Source: Burkholderia pyrrocinia (GTDB lineage Bacteria; Pseudomonadota; Gammaproteobacteria; Burkholderiales; Burkholderiaceae). From it: 64,000 nucleotides of DNA. The stretch covers positions 124,001 to 188,000 of the forward strand of contig NZ_CP070979.1 of assembly GCF_018417535.1 (NCBI RefSeq), read 5' to 3'. The notes beneath the pieces are model-generated. The model did no database searches. It worked only from the letters and a program-made list of their open reading frames with translations, and was not told the origin of the DNA. Below are positions 53,428-62,612 of the stretch, one piece after another (position 1 is the first letter of the stretch; each line of letters opens with the position of its first letter). The translations under genes and the position numbers were made by a program.

Positions 53428-53793
53428 ATGCGTCAACGGATCAGCACCGGCTCCCCGTGGGAGCCCAAGGTTGGTTACTCGCGTGCAGTGGTCGTCGACA
53501 ACACCATCTACATTTCGGGGACGGCCGGCAAAGGAGCAGACGTGTACGCGCAGACACGCGACGCGCTGGCGACGATCGAAAAAGTGCTGGCGGACAGCGG
53601 GTTCTCGTTGTCGGACGTCGTCCAGAGCCGCCTGGTGGTCGCCGACTTCGACAATTGGGAAGCCGCGGCACGCGCGCATGGCGAGATCTACGGTGATATC
53701 CGGCCGGCGTTTTCGCTCGTGCATTCGCTTCCGTTCGTCGATCCGGAGATTCGGGTCGAGGTCGAGGCGATTGCGGTCAGGACCGGCGCATGA
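53428..53793 (+). CDS. RidA family protein
   Basis: The 121-residue protein has the RidA/YjgF pattern: YSRAVVVDNTIYISGTAG, QTRDALATIEKVLADSGFSL and a C-terminal IRVEVEAIAV with the Arg that would bind an imine carboxylate (near PEIRVEVEA). RidA proteins hydrolyse reactive enamines and imines. GGAGG lies before the ATG. It overlaps the MFS gene by four bases, so they are co-translated. Confidence 0.93.
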   Translation: MRQRISTGSPWEPKVGYSRAVVVDNTIYISGTAGKGADVYAQTRDALATIEKVLADSGFSLSDVVQSRLVVADFDNWEAAARAHGEIYGDIRPAFSLVHSLPFVDPEIRVEVEAIAVRTGA

Positions 53794-54995
53794 CCGTCGC
53801 GGGCGAGCGCGTGGCGCTGTCGCGCGCCGCGACTGCGGCGCTTGCACTGGCGGCGGGCGTGGCGATCGCCAACGGCTATGCGTTGCAGCCGTCGCTGTCC
53901 GTCATCGCGAGCGGGTTCGGTGTACCCGCGTCGCGAATGGCGGCCCTCGCCTCTGTGACGATGCTCGGTTATCTGGTCGGCCTGGCGTTGCTGGTTCCGC
54001 TGGTCGACCGGCTCAGTCCGCGCACGCTCATTCCGGCGCAAATGGGCGCACTCGCGTTGTTGCTTGCATGCGCGTCGTGGTCGTCCGGGCCGCTCGTGCT
54101 CGACGCCGGCTTCTTTCTGGTGGGGGCGGCCACGACGGTCGCGGCGCAATGCAGCGCCGTCGCCGGAAAACATGCGGATCCGCACCGGCGCGGCGGGGCC
54201 ATGGGCGTCGTGTCCGCGGGGATTTCCGCCGGTATCCTGCTGAGTCGCTTCGTGGGCGGCCTGTTGTCGCAATGGTGCGGGTGGCGCGGCGCATTGCTCG
54301 CGCTGGCCGGATGCGTTGTGCTGGCTGCCATCTGCAGCGGCGTGCTGTTGCCCGGCGGCCGACCGGAACGGCGACCCGGCCATGCGACCACGATCGGCGC
54401 CATTCCGCGGTTGTTGCGCGGCAGCGTGCAACTGAGGCGCCGTACCTGCGCCGGCATGCTGTGGTTCTTCGCGTTCAATCTGGTCTGGGTCGGGCTCGCG
54501 CTGCGTCTGGCCGGGCCGCCCTACGGCATGAGTGCCGCGGCGATCGGTGCGTACAGTCTCGCGGGCGTGCTCGGCCTTGGCGTGACGCGCGTTGCCGGAA
54601 AATTCACCGATCGATTCGGCGATCGTGCCGTCATCCGCTGCGGGCTCGTTGTGGCGGCCCTGTCGGCCTTGCTGCTGGGCGTTGCGCTCGGTCGTCCCGG
54701 CTGGCTGGGCGTCGGGCTGGCCCTGTTCGATGCCGGTTGTTTTGCTGCACAGGTTGCGAACCAGGCGCGTGTCGTCGCGATTCAGCCGGCTCGGGCCGGC
54801 GTATTGAGTGCCGCGTACCTGACGCTTTACTACGCGGCCGGCGCCGGCGGTGCCGTGGCGGCGGGGGTGCTCAACGAACGGGTCGGGTGGGGCGCGATGA
54901 TGCTCGTCGCGGCTGCGGCAATCATGGCGGCCGGGTGGGTCGGCACCGTACCCGCGACGACCGATGCGCGAGGCGAGCCGACGTCCGCCGGTTGA
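53790..54995 (+). CDS. MFS transporter
   Basis: The 401-residue protein has 12 predicted membrane segments. The region after segment two, LVPLVDRLSPRTLIP, fits the MFS loop between helices 2 and 3, and the central loop is basic. It starts in an ATGA overlap with ridA and shares the TrmB-controlled promoter. The substrate is unknown; coupling to RidA suggests an amino compound. The next 284 bases (54996-55279) hold no gene I can support. Confidence 0.9.
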   Translation: MTVAGERVALSRAATAALALAAGVAIANGYALQPSLSVIASGFGVPASRMAALASVTMLGYLVGLALLVPLVDRLSPRTLIPAQMGALALLLACASWSSGPLVLDAGFFLVGAATTVAAQCSAVAGKHADPHRRGGAMGVVSAGISAGILLSRFVGGLLSQWCGWRGALLALAGCVVLAAICSGVLLPGGRPERRPGHATTIGAIPRLLRGSVQLRRRTCAGMLWFFAFNLVWVGLALRLAGPPYGMSAAAIGAYSLAGVLGLGVTRVAGKFTDRFGDRAVIRCGLVVAALSALLLGVALGRPGWLGVGLALFDAGCFAAQVANQARVVAIQPARAGVLSAAYLTLYYAAGAGGAVAAGVLNERVGWGAMMLVAAAAIMAAGWVGTVPATTDARGEPTSAG

Positions 54996-55279
54996 GTGCG
55001 AAAGGGGCGTGCTCTCGCGGTCGAACGGAATTTCGTTTTTCATGCATGATCGGGGTTCTCCGATGGGTCGACTGCGATCTGCTCCGGGCACTCAAATTCC
55101 CGCAACACCGGCGGATATTTTTACGCCGGAGCAGACAGTCGCGCGTGAGCGCGCGCCATTTGCGATCGCAGGCGAACACGGGTTCACCCGGGGGCACGAC
55201 AACGACGCCGTGCCCATGCAACACGTGTCGGGTTCAGTGTCGCTCAGCGCGTGCAGATTGACGCATGCAGGAGGAAGAC

Positions 55280-55945
55280 ATGGAATCCGACAGAAGCGCC
55301 CCGAATACCGACGGCGGGCTTGCCAACACATCCGCGAATGCCGACTCGCCGCAGGCCGTCCTGGAAACGATCGTACGCGGCGTGGAAGGCTTCCGGATTC
55401 CTGCCGAAACGGATTGGTCCACGGCGAAGCAATACCTCGCGGACAACGACGGACAGTGGAAATTCTCGGCTGTCCTGGTCGCGATCGTCGCGCGGCGCGA
55501 GCCGACGATCCTGCTGACCAAGCGTTCGTCGGGGCTCAGCGAATACTCGTCGCACGTGAGTTTCCCCGGCGGACGTCCGGCCGAGTCCGACAGCAATATC
55601 GGCGCGACTGCACTGCGCGAAGCGTTCGAGGAAATCCGCCTCGAGTCCGGTGCGATCCGGGTGGTCGGGTGCTTGCCGATTCATAAAACCAGAAAGCGCC
55701 ATCACGCGATCTTTCCCGTGATTGGCATCGTGCCGGAAACGGCCGAATGGGAAGCGGCGCCGGCCGAAGTCGAGGCGATCTTCGAGTTTCCGTTCTCCGC
55801 GCTGCTGAATCCGGATCTGCCGCGGCAATACAGCGACGGCGAACGCGCGGGCGCGTGGTACTGGGCGGACCAGACGCAGGACATCTGGGGGGTGACCGCG
55901 TTCATCCTGAAGTCGCTTGCAAGTCTGGTTCTCGACGCTGCGTGA
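55280..55945 (+). CDS. Nudix hydrolase (CoA pyrophosphatase-like)
   Basis: The 221-residue protein contains the Nudix box GATALREAFEEIRLESG after VSFPGGRPAESDSN, and the CoA-pyrophosphatase-type ILLTKRSSGLSEYSSHVSFP upstream of it. Such enzymes cleave CoA or related nucleotide diphosphates. AGGAGG precedes the ATG at 55280; an earlier ATG at 55265 overlaps that ribosome site and is less likely. Confidence 0.88.
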   Translation: MESDRSAPNTDGGLANTSANADSPQAVLETIVRGVEGFRIPAETDWSTAKQYLADNDGQWKFSAVLVAIVARREPTILLTKRSSGLSEYSSHVSFPGGRPAESDSNIGATALREAFEEIRLESGAIRVVGCLPIHKTRKRHHAIFPVIGIVPETAEWEAAPAEVEAIFEFPFSALLNPDLPRQYSDGERAGAWYWADQTQDIWGVTAFILKSLASLVLDAA

Positions 55946-55980
55946 CGAAAGCGTGCGCTGCGGTCAGGCTCTGACGCACT

Positions 55981-56952
55981 TCAATGCGAGGACACATAAA
56001 TCGCATCGTCGAATGCGTCCGGAATCGCGAAGCTCTCGCGCATGCGTTGCGTTTCCTTCGCCGGCGTCAGGCCGAACAGACGCTTGAATTCCCGGCTGAA
56101 CTGCGACGGGCTCGTATAACCCACCGCGTAGCCGGCCGCCTCGGCCGTCAGGTCCTGGCGCACCATCAGCAGCCGCGCCTGATGCAGGCGCGTCGACTTC
56201 AGGTACTGCATCGGCGACACCTGCGTGATCGCCTTGAAGTGGCTGTGAAAGCTCGGCACGCTCATGCCGGCTTCGTCGGCCAGTTGCGACACGTCGAGCG
56301 GCTGCGCGTAATCGGCATGGATCACGCGCAGCGATCGGCCGATCCGGCCGAACTGTCCGCGCATCGCCAGCGCGCTTCTCATCGCGCTTCCCTGCGCGCC
56401 GGTGAGCACGCGGAAATACAGCTCGCGAAGCAGCGCCGGGCCGAGCACCGCGGCTTCGAGCGGCCGCTGCATCGCCTCGACGAAACGCAGCACCGACGCG
56501 TGCATCGCTTCATCCATCGGCGTCGACATCATGCTCCTGGGCGCCTGCACGTGTTCCGCCACGCCTGCACGGTCGATCTGTGCCGCGAGCTCGGCGGCCA
56601 TCGTGAAATCGAGGTGCAGATACAGCGCGAGCAGCGGGCGCTCGGGGGTCGCGTCGGTTTCCATGCTGAACGGCACGGGCACCGACACAGCCAGGTAGTG
56701 GTGCTCGTCGTACAGATAGCGCTCGCCGCCGAAGTAGCCGCGCTTGCACCCCTGGCACACGATCACGATGCCGGGGTCGTACAGCACCGGCGTGCGCGAC
56801 AGCGCGCGGTTCGAACGCAGGATGCGCACGCTCGGCAGCGCCGTCAGGTTGTAGCCTTCGTCGGGCGCCAGTGCGCGCAGCAGCGTAACGAGGCGCTTCC
56901 GGTCGCGCGGCGACAGCGATGGCGATCGGGCGGAGGTGGGTGCGGCGCTCAT
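55981..56952 (-). CDS. AraC family transcriptional regulator
   Basis: The 323-residue protein has an AraC_N-type N-terminal domain (TPVLYDPGIVIVCQGCKRGY, YLAVSVPVPF) and a C-terminal double helix-turn-helix (DVSQLADEAGMSVPSFHSHF, EAAGYAVGYTSPSQFSREFKRLFG, shown in part as GYTSPSQFSREFKRLFG). It is divergent from an SDR gene, a very common arrangement in which the regulator controls the reductase. A TTG at 56964 is an alternative start. Confidence 0.93.
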   Translation of the reverse strand: MSAAPTSARSPSLSPRDRKRLVTLLRALAPDEGYNLTALPSVRILRSNRALSRTPVLYDPGIVIVCQGCKRGYFGGERYLYDEHHYLAVSVPVPFSMETDATPERPLLALYLHLDFTMAAELAAQIDRAGVAEHVQAPRSMMSTPMDEAMHASVLRFVEAMQRPLEAAVLGPALLRELYFRVLTGAQGSAMRSALAMRGQFGRIGRSLRVIHADYAQPLDVSQLADEAGMSVPSFHSHFKAITQVSPMQYLKSTRLHQARLLMVRQDLTAEAAGYAVGYTSPSQFSREFKRLFGLTPAKETQRMRESFAIPDAFDDAIYVSSH

Positions 56953-57046
56953 AGTTTTGTGCAAGAAAATCAGCGAAATCTGGCTTATTCGACGTGGTTC
57001 GTCAGACTAGTATGCACGCTTCAATCGACATTCGGGAGAAGCGAAA

Positions 57047-57880
57047 ATGGCATCCGGCAACATCATGCTCATCACCGGCGTCAGCAGCGGCCTCGGCCGC
57101 GCGCTCGCACAGGAGGCGCTCGCGGCGGGCCACACGGTGATCGGTACCGTGAGAAGCGCGCAGGCGGCGCGGGAATTCGAAGCGCTGTCCGCGCATGCGG
57201 CTTTCGCGCGTGTGCTCGACGTGACCGACTTCGATTGCATCGACGGCGTGGTCGCGGAAATCGAGGCGAACGTCGGGCCCGTCGACGTGCTGGTGAACAA
57301 CGCCGGCTACGGGCACGAAGGCATCATGGAAGAAGCGCCGCTTGCGGAGATGCGTCGGCAGTTCGACGTGAACGTATTTGGCGCGGTCGCGATGATGAAG
57401 GCCGTCGTGCCGTTCATGCGCGCGCGCCGGCGCGGCCGCATCCTGAACATCACGTCGATGGGCGGTCACATCACGATGCCGGGAATTGCTTACTACTGCG
57501 GCAGCAAATTCGCGCTGGAAGGCGTTTCCGAAACCCTCGGCAAGGAGCTCGAGCCTTTCGGCATTGCCGTAACGGCCGTGGCGCCGGGCTCGTTCCGCAC
57601 CGACTGGGCCGGTCGCTCGATGGCACGCACGCCGCGCTCGATCGCGGACTACGACGCGATCTTCGACCCGATCCGCAACGCGCGCGAGGAGAAGAGCGGC
57701 AAGCAGTTGGGGGATCCAGCGAAAGCTGCGCGGGCGATGCTCGCCGTCATCGCGGCGGAACATCCGCCCGCGCACCTGTTGCTCGGCAGCGATGCGCTGC
57801 GGCTGGTGCGGACCAAATTGTCGGCGCTGGAAGCAGAAATCCGTGCGTGGGAGGCCGTGACGGTGTCGACGGACGGTTGA
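57047..57880 (+). CDS. SDR family oxidoreductase
   Basis: The 277-residue protein has the classical SDR features: TGVSSGLG at residues 10-17 for cofactor, VLVNNAGYG, ILNITSMGG with catalytic Ser, and YYCGSK with the Tyr-x-x-x-Lys pair. GGGAGAAG precedes the ATG. It is divergent from the AraC regulator gene, with 94 bases between them. The substrate is unknown. Confidence 0.93.
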   Translation: MASGNIMLITGVSSGLGRALAQEALAAGHTVIGTVRSAQAAREFEALSAHAAFARVLDVTDFDCIDGVVAEIEANVGPVDVLVNNAGYGHEGIMEEAPLAEMRRQFDVNVFGAVAMMKAVVPFMRARRRGRILNITSMGGHITMPGIAYYCGSKFALEGVSETLGKELEPFGIAVTAVAPGSFRTDWAGRSMARTPRSIADYDAIFDPIRNAREEKSGKQLGDPAKAARAMLAVIAAEHPPAHLLLGSDALRLVRTKLSALEAEIRAWEAVTVSTDG

Positions 57881-58040
57881 CGATCGGCGCACCAGCATCG
57901 CTCGCATCCCAGGCGTTTATTTCCCGTCAGTAGATGATCGGCAGTCGCGGCGCACCGTGGCATCACGGTTTCACAATAAAGGCAGATAATGGCTGCCGGC
58001 CGGTACGCCGAGTTCGTCCACCTCACAGGAGTCAATCGCG

Positions 58041-58877
58041 ATGCCATACGTCACAACGAAGGATAACGTCGAGATCTTCTACAAGGACTGGGGCCCGAAG
58101 GACGCACAGCCCATCGTCTTCCATCATGGCTGGCCGTTGTCTTCCGACGACTGGGACGCGCAGATGCTCTTCTTCGTTCAGAAGGGCTATCGCGTGATTG
58201 CGCACGACCGGCGCGGCCACGGCCGGTCGGCGCAGGTGTCCGACGGCCATGACATGGATCACTACGCAGCGGACGCGTTCGCGGTCGTCGAAGCGCTCGA
58301 CCTGCGCAATGCAGTGCATATCGGTCATTCGACCGGCGGCGGCGAAGTGGCCCGCTACGTTGCGAAGCACGGCCAGCCGGCCGGTCGCGTCGCGAAGGCG
58401 GTGCTGGTCAGCGCGGTGCCGCCGCTGATGCTGAAAACCGAATCGAACCCCGAAGGCTTGCCGATCGAGGTGTTCGACGGCTTCCGGAAAGCGCTCGCCG
58501 ACAATCGCGCGCAGTTCTTCCTCGACGTGCCGAGCGGCCCGTTCTACGGTTTCAACCGGGCCGGCGCGACGGTGCATCAGGGCGTCATCCGGAACTGGTG
58601 GCGGCAGGGGATGGAAGGCAGCGCGAAGGCGCACTACGAAGGCATCAAGGCGTTTTCGGAAACGGATCAGACCGAGGACCTGAAGTCGATTACCGTCCCG
58701 ACGCTCGTGCTGCATGGCGAAGACGATCAGATCGTGCCGATCGCGGATGCCGCGCTGAAGTCGATCAAGCTGCTGCAGAACGGCACGCTCAAAACGTATC
58801 CGGGTTATTCGCACGGCATGCTGACGGTCAATGCGGACGTGCTCAACGCCGACCTGCTGGCGTTCGTGCAGGCGTAA
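58041..58877 (+). CDS. alpha/beta hydrolase (cofactor-free chloroperoxidase-like)
   Basis: The 278-residue protein has HHGWPLSSDDWD near the oxyanion hole, RRGHGRS, the nucleophile elbow GHSTGGGE, LVLHGEDDQIVPI with the catalytic Asp, and YSHGML with the His. This layout matches bacterial non-heme haloperoxidases and related esterases. AGGAG lies ahead of the ATG. It seems to be a single-gene unit. Confidence 0.92.
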   Translation: MPYVTTKDNVEIFYKDWGPKDAQPIVFHHGWPLSSDDWDAQMLFFVQKGYRVIAHDRRGHGRSAQVSDGHDMDHYAADAFAVVEALDLRNAVHIGHSTGGGEVARYVAKHGQPAGRVAKAVLVSAVPPLMLKTESNPEGLPIEVFDGFRKALADNRAQFFLDVPSGPFYGFNRAGATVHQGVIRNWWRQGMEGSAKAHYEGIKAFSETDQTEDLKSITVPTLVLHGEDDQIVPIADAALKSIKLLQNGTLKTYPGYSHGMLTVNADVLNADLLAFVQA

Positions 58878-59039
58878 CGGTGTCGGCAGGCGATCCGGCA
58901 GCGCCGTTGGAAACGGCTGCCGGGTCGCCTGCCGCATCTACCCGTGCTAACCGCGTTGAAGCGGATGCCCGGATACGTGACCTGAGACGGAATTTTGTGA
59001 CCGATCAGGCAGTGAGTCTCGCGTCGATATTGTCGGAAT

Positions 59040-59220
59040 CCGGCCAGGCCCGACGGGCCGTGGCCGGAGGTTGACATGCCGTTGAAGCGCTCGACGGCCC
59101 CGTTTTGCCGCGGACTGCCGGGCGCATTGCGATAGTCCCCGTGGAGTCCGTTCTCCGATTCCAGCTCCCTGAGCCGGCGGGCGTCGGCCACATCAATGCC
59201 GCCGACCTTGTCAATCGAAA
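59040..59220 (-). pseudogene. IS3-type transposase remnant (OrfA and OrfB pieces joined)
   Basis: On the minus strand the frame reads KVGGIDVADARRLRELESEN, the OrfA leucine-zipper region of IS3-type elements, and then directly PGSPRQNGAVERFNGM, a block near the third catalytic acidic residue of OrfB. The roughly 700 bases that should separate them are missing. It is a deletion scar with no complete inverted repeats seen. The other parts of the 58878-59354 gap hold no gene. Confidence 0.7.
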
Positions 59221-59354
59221 GAAGCGCCGCGTTGCGGGCGTGAGCGTGTCATGCGTCACCGTTTTTGGAACTGCAATAAACGATGGGGCTGGATTGAAAA
59301 ATTGAAATCCAGCCCCCCGGCGCCGCATGTCGGTAGTTTCCGGATGTTTAAAGT

Positions 59355-59627
59355 TTATCGAATGGCAAATCGGGTAGCCGGTGAGCCATTCGCGCAATTA
59401 TTGCCGTAGATAAACAGATTTCTATTTTCGGAATATGCCGAGTAAATCAGGGGGTAAACTTCCTTGGCGCTGAAAGAATAGGCGCCATCGCCAATGGTCA
59501 CCAGCAGGTTGCCGGTCGTGTCGGTTTCGATCTTGTCGATCTTGCCGGCCTTGCAAAGTGCCTGTGCGGAGGCGTACGAGGAGGCGAACATCAGGGCTGA
59601 GAAAAGCACGGTCGCAATCTTGTTCAT
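59355..59627 (-). CDS. small secreted protein
   Basis: The 90-residue product has a clear signal peptide (MNKIATVLFSALMFASSYASA) with a cleavage site after ASA. The mature part is about 67 residues with two cysteines (ALCKAG and NNCANG) that could form a disulfide, and reads VTIGDGAYSFSAKEVYPLIYS. AGGA lies before the ATG. Base composition is clearly more AT-rich than neighbours. It is next to IS debris, so it is probably acquired. No family recognised. Confidence 0.75.
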   Translation of the reverse strand: MNKIATVLFSALMFASSYASAQALCKAGKIDKIETDTTGNLLVTIGDGAYSFSAKEVYPLIYSAYSENRNLFIYGNNCANGSPATRFAIR

Positions 59628-60610
59628 GTTTTTTCCTAGGGTAGTAATGAGTGGAGTAACGCGGTTTGGTGTCGCATGGCCATGCCCGGAACTACATGCC
59701 TGTTTTTCCGGGTCGCTGATTCTCGAATGTCGAGAAGTCCGCGATGGCCTGGTCAAGCAAAAAACTCGTGAGAATTGGTGTTAAAAATAATATCTCGGCA
59801 CCTCCGTTATCTCGTTGATTTGGAATCACGATGTTGCGGTGCGGAACACAGGCTATTGATTTGATTCGATGGATTCCAATCGAATTAACTTATCGGATTC
59901 CTGGCTCGATAATTTTTAGAATTAACTCTGTTTTCGTAAATTTTCGGTGAGGCTGTTTTTGTTTATTGATTGCTGTTGGAATTTGAATAATCGGCGATGA
60001 ATATTGATTCGATGGTTGATGGTGTCGTGAGCGGGCAGGCGAGGCGCACGGGATCGACGCCGGAAATGTCGACGATCAAGTGGAGCGGTGCGGGCCGGAC
60101 TTCATGTCTTGCCGTGCACCGGGGAGTCCTCGACGACATTCGGCGTCGTCTTTTCGGTCGCGAACTTCGAGCGCGATCTTCGGAGCTACGGGTGAATTGC
60201 ACGGTAAACGGCCGCCGGATCGCCGGCCACGCGTTTCAGGGCAATCCGTTGGAGCGCATGCCCGGATACGTCAGCCGCGGCATCCGGCTTTCGAGGAATG
60301 CGTGCAGTTCGCGCACCTGCGATCAGCTATTCGTCGAACAGCTTCACGCAGTGCGTGTTCTCGCCGAACTTGCTTGCGCCGAGCAGGATCGCGCAATCGC
60401 AGGATTCGCTGAAAAGTCGACGGTATCGACATCCATCCACGTGCTCGCGATCTGCGCCTCGAAGGCGGGCCGCGTCTCGCGAAACGCGGCGAGCGCATCA
60501 ACTGCACCGGGGACTTGCGTTTGATATGTTCAATGGCTTTCCCTTGCTTCCGTCAGCATGAGGCTGCCAATGCCGGCTGGACGCGATGTGCCGGTATGTC
60601 GACCGGGCGC
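59628..60610. other. 980-bp gene-poor region, AT-rich in its left half
   Basis: From about 59760 to 60010 the sequence is strongly AT-rich, unlike the rest of the window, with no gene. Right of this, several overlapping frames exist but none is convincing. A minus-strand end reading LLGASKFGENTHCVKLFDE before a stop at about 60330 looks protein-like and may be the 3' remnant of a lost gene. I see no intact gene. Confidence 0.5.
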
Positions 60611-61264
60611 TCAGGGCGCGGTACCGGTATAGCGGCCCGGGCGATGCCATGCGACGACCATCGCGCTCATGGCGACGGCGCTGATCGCCGACCAGCCGAC
60701 GCGATCGGCCTGAATGACCAGCGTGGACGTCAGCAGGATCATCGCGTCGATACACACTTGCGTAATGCCGGCGTTTATGCCTCGCACGCGCTGCAGCCAC
60801 AATGTGACGACACCGGTACCGCCGACGCCCGCGCCATGCCGCGCGAGCGCAAGAATGCCCATGCCGCACAGCGTGCCGCCCACCAATGCCGCGAACAGCG
60901 GGTTCACGAAGGCAATTTTCAGCGTCCGGGGCATCGCCGCGAGGGCGAATGTGATGCCGCAGCTCGCGATCGTCGATTTGATTGCGAAACGTGGTCCCAT
61001 CACGAAGTGCGCGAAGATGAAGAATGGCAGGTTGACCAGCGTGAAGATCGTACCCACCGATAATGGACAGACGTACGAGACGAGCAGCGCAATTCCGGCG
61101 ATCCCGCCGGTGACAAGTCCGGCCGACTTGAGTAGGACGAGCCCAATAACCACAAAGGCCATGCCGACTATCATCCCGTAGATGTCTTCGAGCACGGAGT
61201 GCGGCGTTGCGCTTGTGTCGCGTGTCGGAATGGCGCCGGATACGGCGCTTGATTCGTGCTTCAT
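60611..61264 (-). CDS. YitT family membrane protein
   Basis: The 217-residue protein has five to six membrane segments: GMIVGMAFVVIGLVLLKSAG, GGIAGIALLVSYVC, GTIFTLVNLPFFIFA, and later GGTLCGMGILALARHGAGVGG with TGVVTLWLQ. The GLVTGGIAGIALL block is typical of YitT (DUF161). Function is unknown. The ATG at 61264 avoids an N-terminal extension with no similarity. No co-directed neighbour is close. Confidence 0.85.
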   Translation of the reverse strand: MKHESSAVSGAIPTRDTSATPHSVLEDIYGMIVGMAFVVIGLVLLKSAGLVTGGIAGIALLVSYVCPLSVGTIFTLVNLPFFIFAHFVMGPRFAIKSTIASCGITFALAAMPRTLKIAFVNPLFAALVGGTLCGMGILALARHGAGVGGTGVVTLWLQRVRGINAGITQVCIDAMILLTSTLVIQADRVGWSAISAVAMSAMVVAWHRPGRYTGTAP

Positions 61265-61607
61265 GATGTCTGCAGCCACATCGGGACGGCGGATCGAATC
61301 CTCCCAGGTCGATCGCACCGCGGGTTCCTGGTACGTGCCGGTGTCTCCTGGCGGCGCGCGTCAGGCAGCTTACTCAGGCAATATTATTTGGGCAAATAGC
61401 TCAAGCGACGTCATGGACCCGCGGCAACCTTGCCGCGCCGTATGCTGGCCGAGACCGCCTTCTGCGGCGCGCGCCTATGCGCACGCCGACACGCCGGAGT
61501 GCATCGCGACAAAGGCATGCCTGGAGGCGCCGATTCCCCCGATACCGTGCGACGGCACCCGATCCGCATGACGGACGCGATGGGCATGTCGACGGACGTC
61601 GGGATGC
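61265..61607. other. 343-bp intergenic region
   Basis: A short AT-rich block lies at 61380-61402 (GGCAATATTATTTGGGCAAA), possibly the promoter of the YitT gene. Otherwise I see no gene, RNA or repeat. Confidence 0.5.
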
Positions 61608-62612
61608 CTACAGGTACCAGTCGAGCGTCTTCAGGATGCCCGTCTCGAAGGTTTCCGTCGGCTTCCATCGCAATTCGCGCTCGAGCTTGCCTGCGTCGAT
61701 CGCATAGCGTCGATCGTGACCGGGGCGATCGGCGACGAAGTGCTTGAGGTGCGCGTGCGGCGCGCCCTGCGGCCGGCGCACGTCCAGCAGCGAGCAGATC
61801 AGGTCGACGATGTCGGCGTTGCGCCACTCGTTGCATCCTCCGACGTTGTACGTCTCGCCGACCGTGCCGCGCCGGATCACGGCATCGATCGCCCGGCAAT
61901 GATCGTCGACGTATAACCAGTCGCGGACGTTCGCGCCGTCGCCGTAGAGCGGGATGGGTACGCCGTTGACGCAACTGCGGATCACCGTCGGGATGAACTT
62001 CTCGTCGTGCTGGCGCGGGCCGTAGTTGTTCGAGCAGTGGGTCGTCGTGACCGGTAGCCCGTACGTGTGGAAGTACGCGCGCACGAGATGGTCGGAGCCG
62101 GCTTTGCTGGCGGAGTACGGCGAATTCGGCGCGTACGGCGTGGTCTCCGAGAACGGTGGATCGTCCGGGGCGAGCGATCCGTACACCTCGTCGGTGCCGA
62201 TGTGATGGAAGCGGCGCTGCGCGCGCACGTCGGCGCCCCGCCCCGTCATCCAGACCGTGCGCGCCGCGTCGAGGAGGGTCCAGGTGCCGACGACGTTCGC
62301 GCGGACGAATTCGCCCGGGCCGGTGATCGAGCGGTCGACGTGGCTCTCGGCGGCAAAGTGGACGATCGTGTCGATCGCGTGGTCGTGCAGCAGGCTTTCG
62401 ACGAGCGGACGGTCGCAGATGTCGCCGAGCACGAACCGGTGGCGGCCGGTGCCTTCCGAGCCCGCGAGATGGTCGAGGCTGCCGGCATACGTGAGCAGGT
62501 CGAGATTGATGATCCGGACCTGCGGATCCGTCGCGAGCAGGTAATGGACAAAGTTGGCGCCGATAAACCCGGCACCGCCGGTGACGAGGACATGCTTCGG
62601 TCGATGGCTCAT
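61608..62612 (-). CDS. rmlB: dTDP-glucose 4,6-dehydratase RmlB
   Basis: The 334-residue protein has the NAD-binding TGGAGFIGANFV, HFAAESHVDRSI, FHHIGTDEVYGSL with the catalytic Thr-Asp-Glu, and YSASKAGSDHL with the Tyr-x-x-x-Lys. It converts dTDP-glucose to dTDP-4-keto-6-deoxyglucose. The C-terminus stops at LKTLDWYL, about 15-20 residues shorter than usual RmlB, which continues with a DN-W-rich helix. The essential site is intact. The ATG overlaps the rmlD stop. Confidence 0.95.
   Translation of the reverse strand: MSHRPKHVLVTGGAGFIGANFVHYLLATDPQVRIINLDLLTYAGSLDHLAGSEGTGRHRFVLGDICDRPLVESLLHDHAIDTIVHFAAESHVDRSITGPGEFVRANVVGTWTLLDAARTVWMTGRGADVRAQRRFHHIGTDEVYGSLAPDDPPFSETTPYAPNSPYSASKAGSDHLVRAYFHTYGLPVTTTHCSNNYGPRQHDEKFIPTVIRSCVNGVPIPLYGDGANVRDWLYVDDHCRAIDAVIRRGTVGETYNVGGCNEWRNADIVDLICSLLDVRRPQGAPHAHLKHFVADRPGHDRRYAIDAGKLERELRWKPTETFETGILKTLDWYL

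Noticed and set aside
54996..55279. Plus-strand frame between the MFS and Nudix genes
   Set aside because: It has an ATG but runs into the Nudix gene in another frame and shows no family pattern.
59997..60524. 175-codon plus-strand frame
   Set aside because: Low-quality residue pattern, no ribosome site, and a minus-strand remnant explains part of it better.
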